Shown piece after piece: positions 57,480-64,000 of a stretch of 64,000 nucleotides of DNA; position 1 is the first letter of the stretch, and the number at the start of each line of letters is the position of its first letter. The position numbers were made by a program, and so were the translations under genes. The notes under the pieces are model-generated. The model was given only the letters and a program-made list of their open reading frames with translations, ran no database searches and was not told where the DNA came from. This stretch comes from Alkalihalophilus pseudofirmus (GTDB lineage: Bacteria > Bacillota > Bacilli > Bacillales > Bacillaceae_D), in the NCBI RefSeq assembly GCF_029094545.1, contig NZ_CP117835.1, positions 724,001 to 788,000 of the forward strand. The letters run 5' to 3'.

Positions 57480-58967
57480 GTGAAAATTCATATTGTACAA
57501 AAAGGGGATACACTTTGGAAGTTATCAAAAAAATATGGGGTTGATTTTGAACAATTAAAGGCAGCGAACACTCAGCTTTCCAATCCCGACATGATTATGC
57601 CAGGGATGAAAATTAAAATTCCGTCCAATAGTGTACCAGTAAAAAATGACACGATCGCACAAACTCAAGCGATTAAAGAGCAGCCTATGGTTCAGATGGC
57701 TCCAAAAGAAATGCCGAAAGAAATGCCAAAAGAAATGCCAAAGAAGGAAGCTCCTGTTACACCTGCGCCAGCGCCGCAAGTGCAAATGCAGATGCCAAAG
57801 ATGGAAATGCCCAAAATGCCGCAGCCTACAATTCAGCAAAAGCCTACAACAAAAAATTATGAAACCAATATGAACGTATTCTTTTATAAACCAGAACCTA
57901 AAGCGAAAGCAATGCCGCAAGTAAAGCAGCCGCCAAAAGCGCCAAAACCAGCACCTAAGGCTCAAGCGCAAAAGCCGGCACCGAAACCAGCGCCAAAGGC
58001 TCAAGCACAAAAACCGGCACCAAAACCAGCGCCAAAAGCCCAAGCACAAAAGCCGGCACCAAAACCAGCGCCAAAAGCTCAAGCACAAAAGCCGGCACCA
58101 AAATCAATGCCGCAAGCGCAGCAAAAAACTCAGCCTAATACAAAACCAAACGTACAGGCAAATATCAAGCCGCAAATGAAACAGCCAAATGCTCAGCCGA
58201 ACATCCAGCCGCAGATGAAACAGCCGAACGCTCAGCCGAATATTCAGCCACAAATGCAGCCATCGAATATGCAGCCGAACATCCAGCCACAAATGCATCC
58301 ATCAAATGTACAGCCGAATATCCAGCCACAAATGCATCCATCAAATGTACAGCCAAATATCCAACCGCAAATGCAGCCTAATATGTACCCGCAAATGAGT
58401 CAGATGCAGCCTATGTACCAAATGCCCCAAATGCCCCAAATGATGCCTTACCAGCATCATGGATATCAAGATGGCTGCTGGCAGCCGATCAGCCCAATGA
58501 TGCCTGGATGTGCTAATTGTGGAGCAGGCTTTGGCGGGCAGCCTTATTACGAAATGCCTGAATGGGATTATAGTGAGGATTCTGCCGAGATGATGGCTCA
58601 AGCAAATCAACCAATGATGCCGATGAATGTTGCACCGCAAGCAAATCAGTCCATGATGCCAATGAATGTAGGGCCTCAAGCAAATCAATCAATGATGCCA
58701 ATGAATGTAGGGCCTCAAGCAAATCAATCAATGATGCCAATGAATGTAGGGCCTCAAGCAAATCAATCAATGATGCCAATGAATATAGGGCCGCAATCAA
58801 ACCAACCAATGCAGCCAATGGCTCAATCTAACCAACAAATGCAAATGATGGGGCAGATGAACCAGCCGATGATGTATGGTACAAATGGTCAAATGATGTC
58901 TCAAAGTGATTATGAACAGCTCCAGCACTTAAATCAATACCGCGAAACGGATGACTACGAAGATTAA
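57480..58967 (+). CDS. safA: Spore coat morphogenetic LysM protein SafA
   Basis: This 495-residue protein has an N-terminal LysM domain (KIHIVQKGDTLWKLSKKYGVDFEQLKAANTQLSNPDMIMPGMKIKIP, about 1-47) that targets the cortex-coat interface. A Met/Pro/Lys region follows (KEMPKEMPKEMPKK), then three repeat blocks: KPAPKPAPKAQAQ (about 155-210), NAQPNIQPQMKQP-like (about 225-300) and ANQSMMPMNVGPQ-like (about 375-445). Between the last two lies a Cys-containing patch (GCWQPISPMMPGCANCGAGFGGQ). It is longer than B. subtilis SafA (about 387). The start is the GTG at 57480 after GAGGAGGGAG. SafA recruits inner-coat proteins. Confidence 0.9.
   Translation: MKIHIVQKGDTLWKLSKKYGVDFEQLKAANTQLSNPDMIMPGMKIKIPSNSVPVKNDTIAQTQAIKEQPMVQMAPKEMPKEMPKEMPKKEAPVTPAPAPQVQMQMPKMEMPKMPQPTIQQKPTTKNYETNMNVFFYKPEPKAKAMPQVKQPPKAPKPAPKAQAQKPAPKPAPKAQAQKPAPKPAPKAQAQKPAPKPAPKAQAQKPAPKSMPQAQQKTQPNTKPNVQANIKPQMKQPNAQPNIQPQMKQPNAQPNIQPQMQPSNMQPNIQPQMHPSNVQPNIQPQMHPSNVQPNIQPQMQPNMYPQMSQMQPMYQMPQMPQMMPYQHHGYQDGCWQPISPMMPGCANCGAGFGGQPYYEMPEWDYSEDSAEMMAQANQPMMPMNVAPQANQSMMPMNVGPQANQSMMPMNVGPQANQSMMPMNVGPQANQSMMPMNIGPQSNQPMQPMAQSNQQMQMMGQMNQPMMYGTNGQMMSQSDYEQLQHLNQYRETDDYED
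57944..58109 (+). repeat. SafA repeat block 1 (39-bp period)
   Basis: In-frame tandem units of 39 bp encode KPAPKPAPKAQAQ, with about three full and two partial copies. Synonymous differences (for example GCACCGAAACC versus GCACCAAAACC) show slight divergence between copies. Confidence 0.85.
58150..58380 (+). repeat. SafA repeat block 2 (39-bp period)
   Basis: Tandem units of 39 bp encode N-A-Q-P-N-I-Q-P-Q-M-K-Q-P and variants with S-N-V/M-Q-P and M-H-P; about six copies. The last two full units are nearly identical, indicating recent duplication. Confidence 0.85.
58599..58805 (+). repeat. SafA repeat block 3 (39-bp period)
   Basis: Tandem units of 39 bp encode A-N-Q-S-M-M-P-M-N-V-G-P-Q; about five copies, the middle ones essentially identical at DNA level. 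Confidence 0.9.
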
Positions 58968-59010
58968 TGAAATTAAAATACTAAGATATAGAGAGTAAAG
59001 ATTAAATCTA

Positions 59011-59050
59011 AAAAGACGACTCACTCATTTTAAATGAGAAGTCGTCTTTT
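59011..59050 (+). terminator. Terminator of safA
   Basis: AAAAGACGACT pairs with AGTCGTCTTTT, with an inner CATTT / AAATG stem, 40 bp after the stop. Confidence 0.88.
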
Positions 59051-59133
59051 CTGTGTTTTGGGATCGCTTTCCGCGGTGAGCTGCTGAGCTTCCTCGGGCT
59101 TTATGCACTGGACCCATAAAGTTGGACACTTTT

Positions 59134-59946
59134 TTAAGCAGCTTTTTGGGTACTGAGTCGATAAGCTACTGGACTTTTCCGGTTCAATCTTGATTTAATT
59201 CTCACATGGTTGTAGTAATAGATGTATTGTTCTAACTCTTCTTTGAAGTGTTCAATACTATCAAATTCGTTTAAATAAAGGAACTCCGATTTCAGGATTC
59301 CAAAAAAGTTTTCCATGACAGAATTATCGTGACAGTTGCCTTTTCGAGACATACTTTGTGTGATGTTATGTTCTTTCAGTTTCCTTACGTAAGGGGCCAT
59401 TCGATAGTGCCAACCTTGATCAGAATGAATCAAGAGATCATCGCCTTTATTTAGGTGCTTTAACCCTTGGTCCAACATCGTATCGACCAAATCATACGTT
59501 GGTCTTGATTGGAGCGTATAGGTTATCAGTTCGCCGTTAAACAGGTCAAATAGTGGAGACAGATAGAGCTTCTGTCCAAACAATTTAAATTCCGTAATGT
59601 CTGTCACCCACTTTTGATTAGGCTTCTCGGCTCTAAAGTTACGGTTTAGGATGTTTGGAGCTGCTTTTCCAACTTCTCCTTTATATGATTTGTATTTTTT
59701 CATTCGTACAAGGCATTTAAGCCCTAGGTCTCTCATCATTCGAAGCACTTTCTTTTTGTTAATCGCATATCCCTTTTCCTGAAGGAGGTCTGTAATACGA
59801 CGATAGCCATATCGACCAAAGTGCTTATGGTAAATGAATGCAATTCTTCTTTTCCATTTTCGATCAGGATCTGGTTCGCTCCATTTTTTTACAAGGTTAT
59901 AGTAAGTGCTTCTAGGCATCTTGGCTATCTTTAACATTCGAATCAC
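59134..59946 (-). CDS. IS3-family transposase OrfB (DDE integrase core)
   Basis: The 270-residue catalytic part starts (GTG at 59946) with VIRMLKIAKMPRSTYYNLVKKW and has an HTH_21-like segment (YRRITDLLQEKGYAINKKKVLRMMRDLGL). The catalytic triad is D in WVTDITEF, D in LLIHSDQGWHY and E in DNSVMENFFGILKSEF. The open frame continues upstream of 59946 through GKTITNKIKAKVVYELRNEFP, overlapping the end of orfA, as expected for a product made by -1 ribosomal frameshifting into an OrfAB fusion. Confidence 0.95.
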   Translation of the reverse strand: MIRMLKIAKMPRSTYYNLVKKWSEPDPDRKWKRRIAFIYHKHFGRYGYRRITDLLQEKGYAINKKKVLRMMRDLGLKCLVRMKKYKSYKGEVGKAAPNILNRNFRAEKPNQKWVTDITEFKLFGQKLYLSPLFDLFNGELITYTLQSRPTYDLVDTMLDQGLKHLNKGDDLLIHSDQGWHYRMAPYVRKLKEHNITQSMSRKGNCHDNSVMENFFGILKSEFLYLNEFDSIEHFKEELEQYIYYYNHVRIKSRLNRKSPVAYRLSTQKAA

Positions 59947-59972
59947 CGGGAATTCGTTCCTTAGTTCATATA

Positions 59973-60491
59973 CTACTTTCGCTTTGATTTTGTTGGTGAT
60001 TGTTTTTCCTGAACTAAGGCTTTCAGCTTTTTTAAATACGCATTCTCCATACGCAGGTGTTCCAGTTCTCTTTTCATCTCTTCTATCGATTGGGTTGAAG
60101 AGTCGCTGTTGCCCTTGTTTTTATTCTGATTAGAAGTCATTGTAGAAAGCCCCTTTTCTCTTGGTTCAAGGGCATCTTCTCCAGCTGTTTCCCACTTTTT
60201 CTTCCATCTGCGAAGCATACATGGAACGGGAATATGAAAAATGGCTGATGCCTCTCGAATGGAGTAATTCTCTTCGGTCATAAATTGAATTACTTTCAGT
60301 TTAAAGGCAGCTGAATAGTTTGTATAGGGAAAGGTAAAAGCTTGATCCCCATGATAGCGAACTAACATCACCCAATATCGCAGCGTCGAATCATCTACGC
60401 CCACTTGATTTGCAAGTTCTCGATAACTGATGATTTCATTTAGATAACGTTTAGCCGCTTGAAGTTTATATTCCTTGGTGAACGTGGTCAT
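59973..60491 (-). CDS. IS3-family transposase OrfA (HTH DNA-binding part)
   Basis: The 172-residue protein has two helix-turn-helix repeats (KEYKLQAAKRYLNEIISYRELANQVGVDDSTLRYWVML; FKLKVIQFMTEENYSIREASAIFHIPVPCMLRRWKKKW) and a leucine-zipper-like C-terminus (SIEEMKRELEHLRMENAYLKKLKALVQEK) for multimerisation. This layout is typical of the IS150 subgroup. The start is the ATG at 60491 with GGAGGTG 9 bp upstream. Confidence 0.93.
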   Translation of the reverse strand: MTTFTKEYKLQAAKRYLNEIISYRELANQVGVDDSTLRYWVMLVRYHGDQAFTFPYTNYSAAFKLKVIQFMTEENYSIREASAIFHIPVPCMLRRWKKKWETAGEDALEPREKGLSTMTSNQNKNKGNSDSSTQSIEEMKRELEHLRMENAYLKKLKALVQEKQSPTKSKRK

Positions 60492-60551
60492 TGATGAAGG
60501 CACCTCCTATTGTTGATTGAGGTGTCCAACAATAGGGGTGCAGTACATTTA

Positions 60552-61111
60552 GCCCTGCGGGATCTCAGCCCTGCTCAATGCACCGCAGGAGTACGCATAT
60601 TTCCATCCGCTGAGATAGTGCTTTTCCAGAAATTTAGTGGAATGATGTAAAAAGTGAGCTCAGATCTAATTATTCAACTGCCGTACAGTCTTTTAGGTTT
60701 AGAAGCTTCTTATAATGAAGGAGCACTATACTACCTCTTCGCTCTGTTGATTGGAGCGGAAGGGACTCGACTCCAGCGGGATGTGCGTGGCCAGAGAAGA
60801 CCCCACAGAAGCGAAGCGACGAGGAGGCTTCCGGACCGCCCGCGGAAAGCGAGTGCCTGCAGCGGAAATCAACAACTATTGCGGGGAGGACTCTTTGCAG
60901 TCTCATGTGTTTTGTCATGGTGGATTTATGAAAAAAGTATAATTCATCAAATACTTCAATTTTTATTATTACTTCAAATTTAATATGAAATTATCCGCAT
61001 TAAAAACAAGAGTATGCCGTATGCTGCTAACATTTCATAAATGTCCAGTAACTAACAGATTAAAGTTCCCCTTTAAAAGCCACATTAATTGATGAAAGGG
61101 GGAATTAAAAC
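60552..61111. other. Non-coding stretch between the IS and the CoxA-like gene
   Basis: It holds the right half of the interrupted repeat, the family-1 copy at 60746-60875, and AT-rich sequence to the start of the next gene. The open frame 60654-60983 runs through the repeat and is rejected as a gene. AAAGGGGG before 61112 is the CoxA-like ribosome-binding site. Confidence 0.6.
60746..60875. repeat. Palindromic intergenic repeat, family 1, copy B
   Basis: The element runs from GTTGATTGGAGCGG to GCGGAAATCAACAAC, matching copy A (4003-4126) over its whole length and retaining the AGGAGGCTTCCGG segment missing there. The ends are inverted repeats of each other (GTTGATT / AATCAAC). Confidence 0.85.
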
Positions 61112-62131
61112 ATGAAAAAAATCGCGATGACGGTAGCCGCTGCAACTATGATTTTAGGCAGCATGACCGCTTGTGGTACAGATAATCAAGCAAGAACAAT
61201 GAACAATAACTATCAACAAACAGGGTTTGCATCACAAGACATGAGTGGTGCATACACAAGTCAACGTTACGGTGGCCAAGGACCTGTCACTGATATGATG
61301 ACACCTGATCACCGTGGTGGCACATATGGAAGACTTGATCAGCAAGCTGGTCAAAGAACGCGTACGCATTTAAATAATTACACAACACGCGGAGATAAAG
61401 GATTCCAGTCTGCAGGACGTGATGGTTATCGTGCAAATCAAACAAGACCAGGTATGGGACGAGCAGGTATAACTGGTAATGACCGTCCTGGAATGGTCGA
61501 TGAAGATGGGCTTTTACGTGGCCATGCCAACACGCGCTATGGTACACACAATCGTCAAGGAGCAATGAACTTTGGTCAACGTGGTGCGATGACTGGTAAA
61601 GGTGTTCGTGATCACGGCATGGCTCGTCGGGGCGCAGGTACTATGGAGCATGGTGTACAACGTGGAACTAATGCTTTAGAGCGTGGAGCTGGGGCACTGG
61701 AACATGGTGCTGCTCGTGGTATGGGTGCAGTAAGACGTGGTGCGGAAAACTTAACAGGTCAACGTACCAATACAGTTAATTACCATAAAGACTATGATGG
61801 TAAAACAGCTCAGCAATTAGCTAACCGTGTGGATGATATTGAAGGCGTTGAAGATTGTCGTGTCATTGTACATGAAAACGACGTCGTTGTAGGTGTTCAA
61901 ACGGATGCTGATAATGAAAAAATCAAAAAACGCGTCCAAAACGTTGTTGAGAAAAGTGTAGATGGAAAAGCTGTGCGTGTAGTAACAGATAAAAACACAG
62001 TTGGACGCATTCGTACAATGGATGACCAATTACGTACAGGTGCTGCTTTTGATGAAGTAGGAGCAACATTTAATAACATGCTTCAAGACCTTGGTCGAGC
62101 AGTGCAAAGACCTTTTGAACGCTCACGTTAA
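61112..62131 (+). CDS. YhcN/YlaJ-family spore lipoprotein, CoxA-like
   Basis: This 339-residue lipoprotein has signal MTVAAATMILGSMTAC (Cys about residue 21). A long low-complexity region rich in Gly, Arg, His, Met and Gln follows (to about 220, with MEHGVQRGTNALERGAGALEHGAARGMGAVRRGAE). A C-terminal YhcN/YlaJ domain ends it (DGKTAQQLANRVDDIEGVEDCRVIVHENDVVVGVQTDADNEKIKKRVQNVVEKSVDGKAVRVVTDKN). B. subtilis CoxA (YrbB), in the same position after safA, is shorter and lacks such an extended linker. Spore cortex or coat localisation is expected. Confidence 0.85.
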   Translation: MKKIAMTVAAATMILGSMTACGTDNQARTMNNNYQQTGFASQDMSGAYTSQRYGGQGPVTDMMTPDHRGGTYGRLDQQAGQRTRTHLNNYTTRGDKGFQSAGRDGYRANQTRPGMGRAGITGNDRPGMVDEDGLLRGHANTRYGTHNRQGAMNFGQRGAMTGKGVRDHGMARRGAGTMEHGVQRGTNALERGAGALEHGAARGMGAVRRGAENLTGQRTNTVNYHKDYDGKTAQQLANRVDDIEGVEDCRVIVHENDVVVGVQTDADNEKIKKRVQNVVEKSVDGKAVRVVTDKNTVGRIRTMDDQLRTGAAFDEVGATFNNMLQDLGRAVQRPFERSR

Positions 62132-62140
62132 TAAGAACCT

Positions 62141-62171
62141 AAAAGACAGAGGCTTATGCTTCTGTCTTTTT
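62141..62171 (+). terminator. Terminator of the CoxA-like gene
   Basis: AAAAGACAGA(G)G pairs with C(T)TCTGTCTTTT around CTTATG, followed by TGC. Confidence 0.88.
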
Positions 62172-62307
62172 GCATGTCTTTTTTAGATAAAATGCTGTTA
62201 AGTGGAATGAAAAAGAATGATTTCGGACAAAATGTAGCTGTAATTAGAAGTAATTTGGAAAGAAAAATTAAAAACTCTAGATCAATTGAAAGTTGGTGAA
62301 CTTGGTT

Positions 62308-62880
62308 GTGAAGGTATTCCAAGTTATAAAAAAACAAAAGGGCCATACGTTGCTAATTATATTTTTATTGCTGCTCGTTTCAGGAGTAAGTGTTCTATTT
62401 AACCAAGCATTTAGTTCCGCAGAGCGGGGACTGGCGGAAAGTGATCTAGGTGAAGCGTTTGAAGTTTCAGGTCCAGCTACTATGGATGTTACATTGCAAT
62501 ACATGTATTTAGACGGGGAAGTCATAGAGGAAAAGACGAAAGAAACGATTTGGTCGATGGAAGATTTTTGGGCACAGTATGAGGATTGGACCTTGCTTAG
62601 GCAGTCTGAAGACGGGATCGTGTTTCAAAAGGAAATTGACGATATCTCTCCTGCATTAAAAATGAATGGATATTTTGGAATTACTGAAGACGGGGTGCTC
62701 TCTATATTTGAAGGGGTTCCCCAAGATGAACAAGTCATTCAATCTTTTTTTCAAGTCGATACAAAAAAACTTAAAAGCAAGCAGCATTCTGAGCTGGTCA
62801 ATGGAATTCCTATTGGGGATAAACACCATTATGAAGAAGTCTTAGAAGCATTTGCTGAATATAAGGAATCGGAGTTTTAA
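62308..62880 (+). CDS. bofC: Forespore regulator BofC
   Basis: About 190 residues. One N-terminal membrane/signal segment (HTLLIIFLLLLVSGVSVLFNQ) is followed by an intermembrane-space domain: VTLQYMYLDGEVIEEKTKETIWSMEDFWAQYEDWTLLRQ and DISPALKMNGYFGITEDGVLSIFEGVP...VIQSFFQVDTKKLKS...VNGIPIGDKHHYEEVLEAF. BofC delays SpoIVB-dependent activation of sigma-K. The start is uncertain: GTG at 62308 has GGTGA 8 bp upstream; TTG at 62293 or 62302 would also be possible. It lies directly upstream of ruvA as in B. subtilis. Confidence 0.88.
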   Translation: MKVFQVIKKQKGHTLLIIFLLLLVSGVSVLFNQAFSSAERGLAESDLGEAFEVSGPATMDVTLQYMYLDGEVIEEKTKETIWSMEDFWAQYEDWTLLRQSEDGIVFQKEIDDISPALKMNGYFGITEDGVLSIFEGVPQDEQVIQSFFQVDTKKLKSKQHSELVNGIPIGDKHHYEEVLEAFAEYKESEF

Positions 62881-62906
62881 GCTGTCTTTTGTGAGGCAGC
62901 TTTTTT
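62880..62906 (+). terminator. Terminator of bofC
   Basis: AGCTGTC pairs with GGCAGCT (one G-T pair) around TTTTGTGA, followed by six T. The first base belongs to the stop codon. Confidence 0.82.
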
Positions 62907-62993
62907 CACTTTGTGCTAAGGTGCCATTATACGAGGTCAGTGTAATATGCTAAAATAGAAATAAATGTTCGTATAATGGAGAGGAAGTTAATT

Positions 62994-63611
62994 GTGATTG
63001 ATTACATAAATGGCGTATTAGTTGATATTGAAACTCAATATGTAGTGTTAGATCATCAAGGACTGGGGTATCAAATTTATTGTCCCAACCCTTATCGATT
63101 TTCTAAACAATTAGATGAAAAGGTAAAAATATATACATATCAGCATGTTCGCGAGGATCTTATTCGTTTATTTGGGTTTGAATCCAAATCTGAGCGTGCT
63201 CTGTTTGAAAAATTGTTGAACGTATCTGGAATTGGCCCAAAAGGTGCATTAGCAATCCTTGCATCAGGACAGCCAGAACATGTAGTAAGGGCTATTGAAG
63301 AGGAAGATGAAGCGTTTCTCGTTAAATTTCCTGGAGTGGGCAAAAAGACAGCAAGACAAATCATTCTTGATCTTAAAGGGAAGCTTGATGAATTTGCTCC
63401 TAATTTATTCAATGAATCAAACGGTCTTGTATCAGAGAAAATGACAAAGGTGAATCAAGAAAATGCTGAACTAGAAGAAGCGCTTGAAGCCTTGCGTGCA
63501 CTTGGATATGTAGAAAAAGAACTTAAGAAAGTACGTCCTAAGCTTGAACAAGAGGATATGGCCACGGACGCTTATATTAAAAAAGCACTTCAGTTAATGT
63601 TGAAATTCTAA
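62994..63611 (+). CDS. ruvA: Holliday junction DNA helicase subunit RuvA
   Basis: This 205-residue protein has an N-terminal OB fold ([33 protein letters not shown]...[16 protein letters not shown]), two helix-hairpin-helix motifs ([14 protein letters not shown] and [15 protein letters not shown]), and a C-terminal RuvB-contacting three-helix domain. It binds Holliday junctions as a tetramer. The start is the GTG at 62994 with GGAGAGGAAG upstream; the ATG at 62976 lies within that site. It lies 48 bp before ruvB. Confidence 0.95.
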   Translation: MIDYINGVLVDIETQYVVLDHQGLGYQIYCPNPYRFSKQLDEKVKIYTYQHVREDLIRLFGFESKSERALFEKLLNVSGIGPKGALAILASGQPEHVVRAIEEEDEAFLVKFPGVGKKTARQIILDLKGKLDEFAPNLFNESNGLVSEKMTKVNQENAELEEALEALRALGYVEKELKKVRPKLEQEDMATDAYIKKALQLMLKF

Positions 63612-63659
63612 TGCTGAAATTCTAGAGACATACACATTATGAAGGAGGTGGGGAAAAAA

Positions 63660-64000
63660 TGGAAGAACGTATGATTTCTGGTGAAGCGCAAGGATTAGAA
63701 GACTCCATTGATCAATCGATCAGGCCAATGGATTTAAATCAATACATTGGCCAAGAAAAAGTAAAGCAGAACTTGAAAATCTTTATAGAAGCTGCCAAAA
63801 TGCGTGAAGAATGTCTTGATCATGTTCTTTTATATGGCCCTCCTGGACTTGGAAAAACGACTCTATCTGGTATTATTGCTTCTGAAATGGGAGTTGAGAT
63901 GCGAACAACGTCTGGTCCGGCTATTGAAAGGCCAGGAGACTTGGCCGCCATTTTAACAGCACTTGAACCGGGTGATGTCTTGTTTATTGATGAAATTCAT
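63660..64000 (+). CDS. ruvB: Holliday junction branch-migration ATPase RuvB (N-terminal part)
   Basis: The window ends inside this gene after about 113 codons. Visible: [11 protein letters not shown]..., [27 protein letters not shown], Walker [23 protein letters not shown], the Sensor-adjacent [30 protein letters not shown] with Walker B at the edge. The ATG at 63660 follows GAAGGAGGTGGGG. It is a hexameric AAA+ motor acting with RuvA. Confidence 0.96.

Larger units (their letters stand above)
59104..60547 (-). mobile_element. IS3-family (IS150-like) insertion sequence, complete
   Basis: The element is 1444 bp. Terminal inverted repeats are TGCACTGGACCCATAAAGTTGG at the left and, in reverse complement, TGTACTGCACCCCTATTGTTGG at the right (about 17 of 22 identical). 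A TTTA direct repeat flanks it (59100-59103 and 60548-60551). Two genes on the minus strand, orfA and orfB, lie in different frames, with a run of five A near their junction suitable for -1 frameshifting. Both frames look intact, so it may be active. Confidence 0.92.
59060..60622. repeat. Palindromic repeat (family-1 relative) interrupted by the IS
   Basis: The left part (59060-59103: CGCTTTCCGCGGTGAGCTGC...CCTCGGGCTTTA) and the right part (60548-60622: TTTAGCCCTGCGGGATCTCAGCC...CCATCCGCTGAGAT) rejoin into one palindromic element when the IS and one TTTA copy are removed. CTTTCCGCGGTGAGC and CCGCAGGAGT blocks are relatives of the reverse complement of family 1. Confidence 0.65.

Noticed and set aside
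57555-58088. 177-codon ORF on the minus strand inside safA, rich in Leu, Arg, Trp, Phe
   Set aside because: It is a shadow of the low-complexity Pro/Lys/Gln codons of safA on the other strand. The repetitive composition avoids stops in this frame.
57944-58805. CRISPR-like look of the tandem 39-bp repeats
   Set aside because: Units are contiguous without unique spacers, stay in frame with safA, and no cas genes are present.
58513-58818. 101-codon minus-strand ORF with LIDLLEALHSLAS repeats
   Set aside because: Exact antisense image of SafA repeat block 3; the apparent periodicity comes from the 39-bp DNA repeat.
60654-60983. 109-codon ORF through the second family-1 repeat
   Set aside because: Same repeat-derived translation as at 3896-4129; flanked by non-homologous sequence.
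62955-62973. Possible LexA (SOS) box before ruvA
   Set aside because: Only one half-site (GTTCG) is recognisable in AGAAATAAATGTTCG; the other half does not match GAAC at the required spacing.

Overview
The window is an AT-rich, gene-dense chromosome segment from an endospore-forming member of the Bacillaceae. The evidence is the spore gene set (an alpha/beta-type SASP, YhaX, YhaL, SafA, CoxA-like, BofC, Spo0B, and YjcZ- and YrzI-type micro-proteins), ScoC/Hpr, LiaIHGFSR, CssRS, PrsA, EcsABC and HmoB. Most of it follows the gene order known from the Bacillus subtilis yhe-yha-yhg region and then the spo0B-obg-pheBA-safA-ruvAB region. The two blocks are joined here by a sulfonate-type ABC transporter. 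Two palindromic intergenic repeat families are typical of alkaliphilic or halotolerant Bacillaceae; I cannot fix the genus.

Layout: 1-3.8 kb is the end of a branched-chain acyl-CoA catabolic operon (biotin carboxylase, BCCP, HMG-CoA lyase, enoyl-CoA hydratase, carboxyltransferase). A repeat and an AMP-forming acyl-CoA synthetase follow. At 6.3-9.4 kb are a SASP, a zinc-ribbon protein, the sugar ABC ATPase MsmX and a PucR-type regulator. At 9.4-13.5 kb are yheE, a GNAT-like gene, yheB, yheA, yhaX and a yhzD-like gene. At 13.5-17.9 kb are two ABC exporter systems (a GntR/YtrA-controlled one and YhaQP/NatAB-like). At 18-26 kb is a protein-export block: a lipoprotein-type YidC, the secretion-stress pair CssRS, yhaM, yhaL and the foldase prsA. 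Three YjcZ-type micro-proteins flank prsA. At 27-31.5 kb are a YpmS-like protein, a DUF3267-like protein, scoC, yhaH, serC and hit. A fatty-acyl-CoA ligase and a PCYCGC lipoprotein sit between hit and ecsABC (34.3-37.1 kb). ccdA, the complete liaIHGFSR envelope-stress operon, hmoB, pbpF and hemEHY follow, to 49.4 kb.

From 49.4 to 50.4 kb lies a strip of very small transcription units: two YrzI-family genes, two unrecognised micro-ORFs (one with a good promoter and tandem terminators), and a possible small RNA on the opposite strand. Then come the sulfonate-type ABC operon (50.4-53 kb), spo0B, obgE, pheB, pheA and niaR. safA is unusual in carrying three unrelated repeat blocks that all have a 13-residue period. 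An IS3-family (IS150-like) element with a TTTA duplication is inserted inside a palindromic repeat, and coxA-like, bofC, ruvA and the start of ruvB close the window.

Functionally the window combines envelope and secretion quality control (YidC, CssRS, PrsA, Ecs, Lia, PbpF), haem metabolism (HemEHY for synthesis, HmoB for breakdown), sporulation and coat assembly, and acyl-CoA metabolism. I found no CRISPR array, prophage, tRNA, rRNA or recognisable riboswitch. No wholly new multi-gene system is evident. The best candidates for undescribed biology are the micro-gene strip at 49.4-50.4 kb, the modular hairpin repeat at 33.3-33.6 kb, and the period-13 repeat architecture of SafA.
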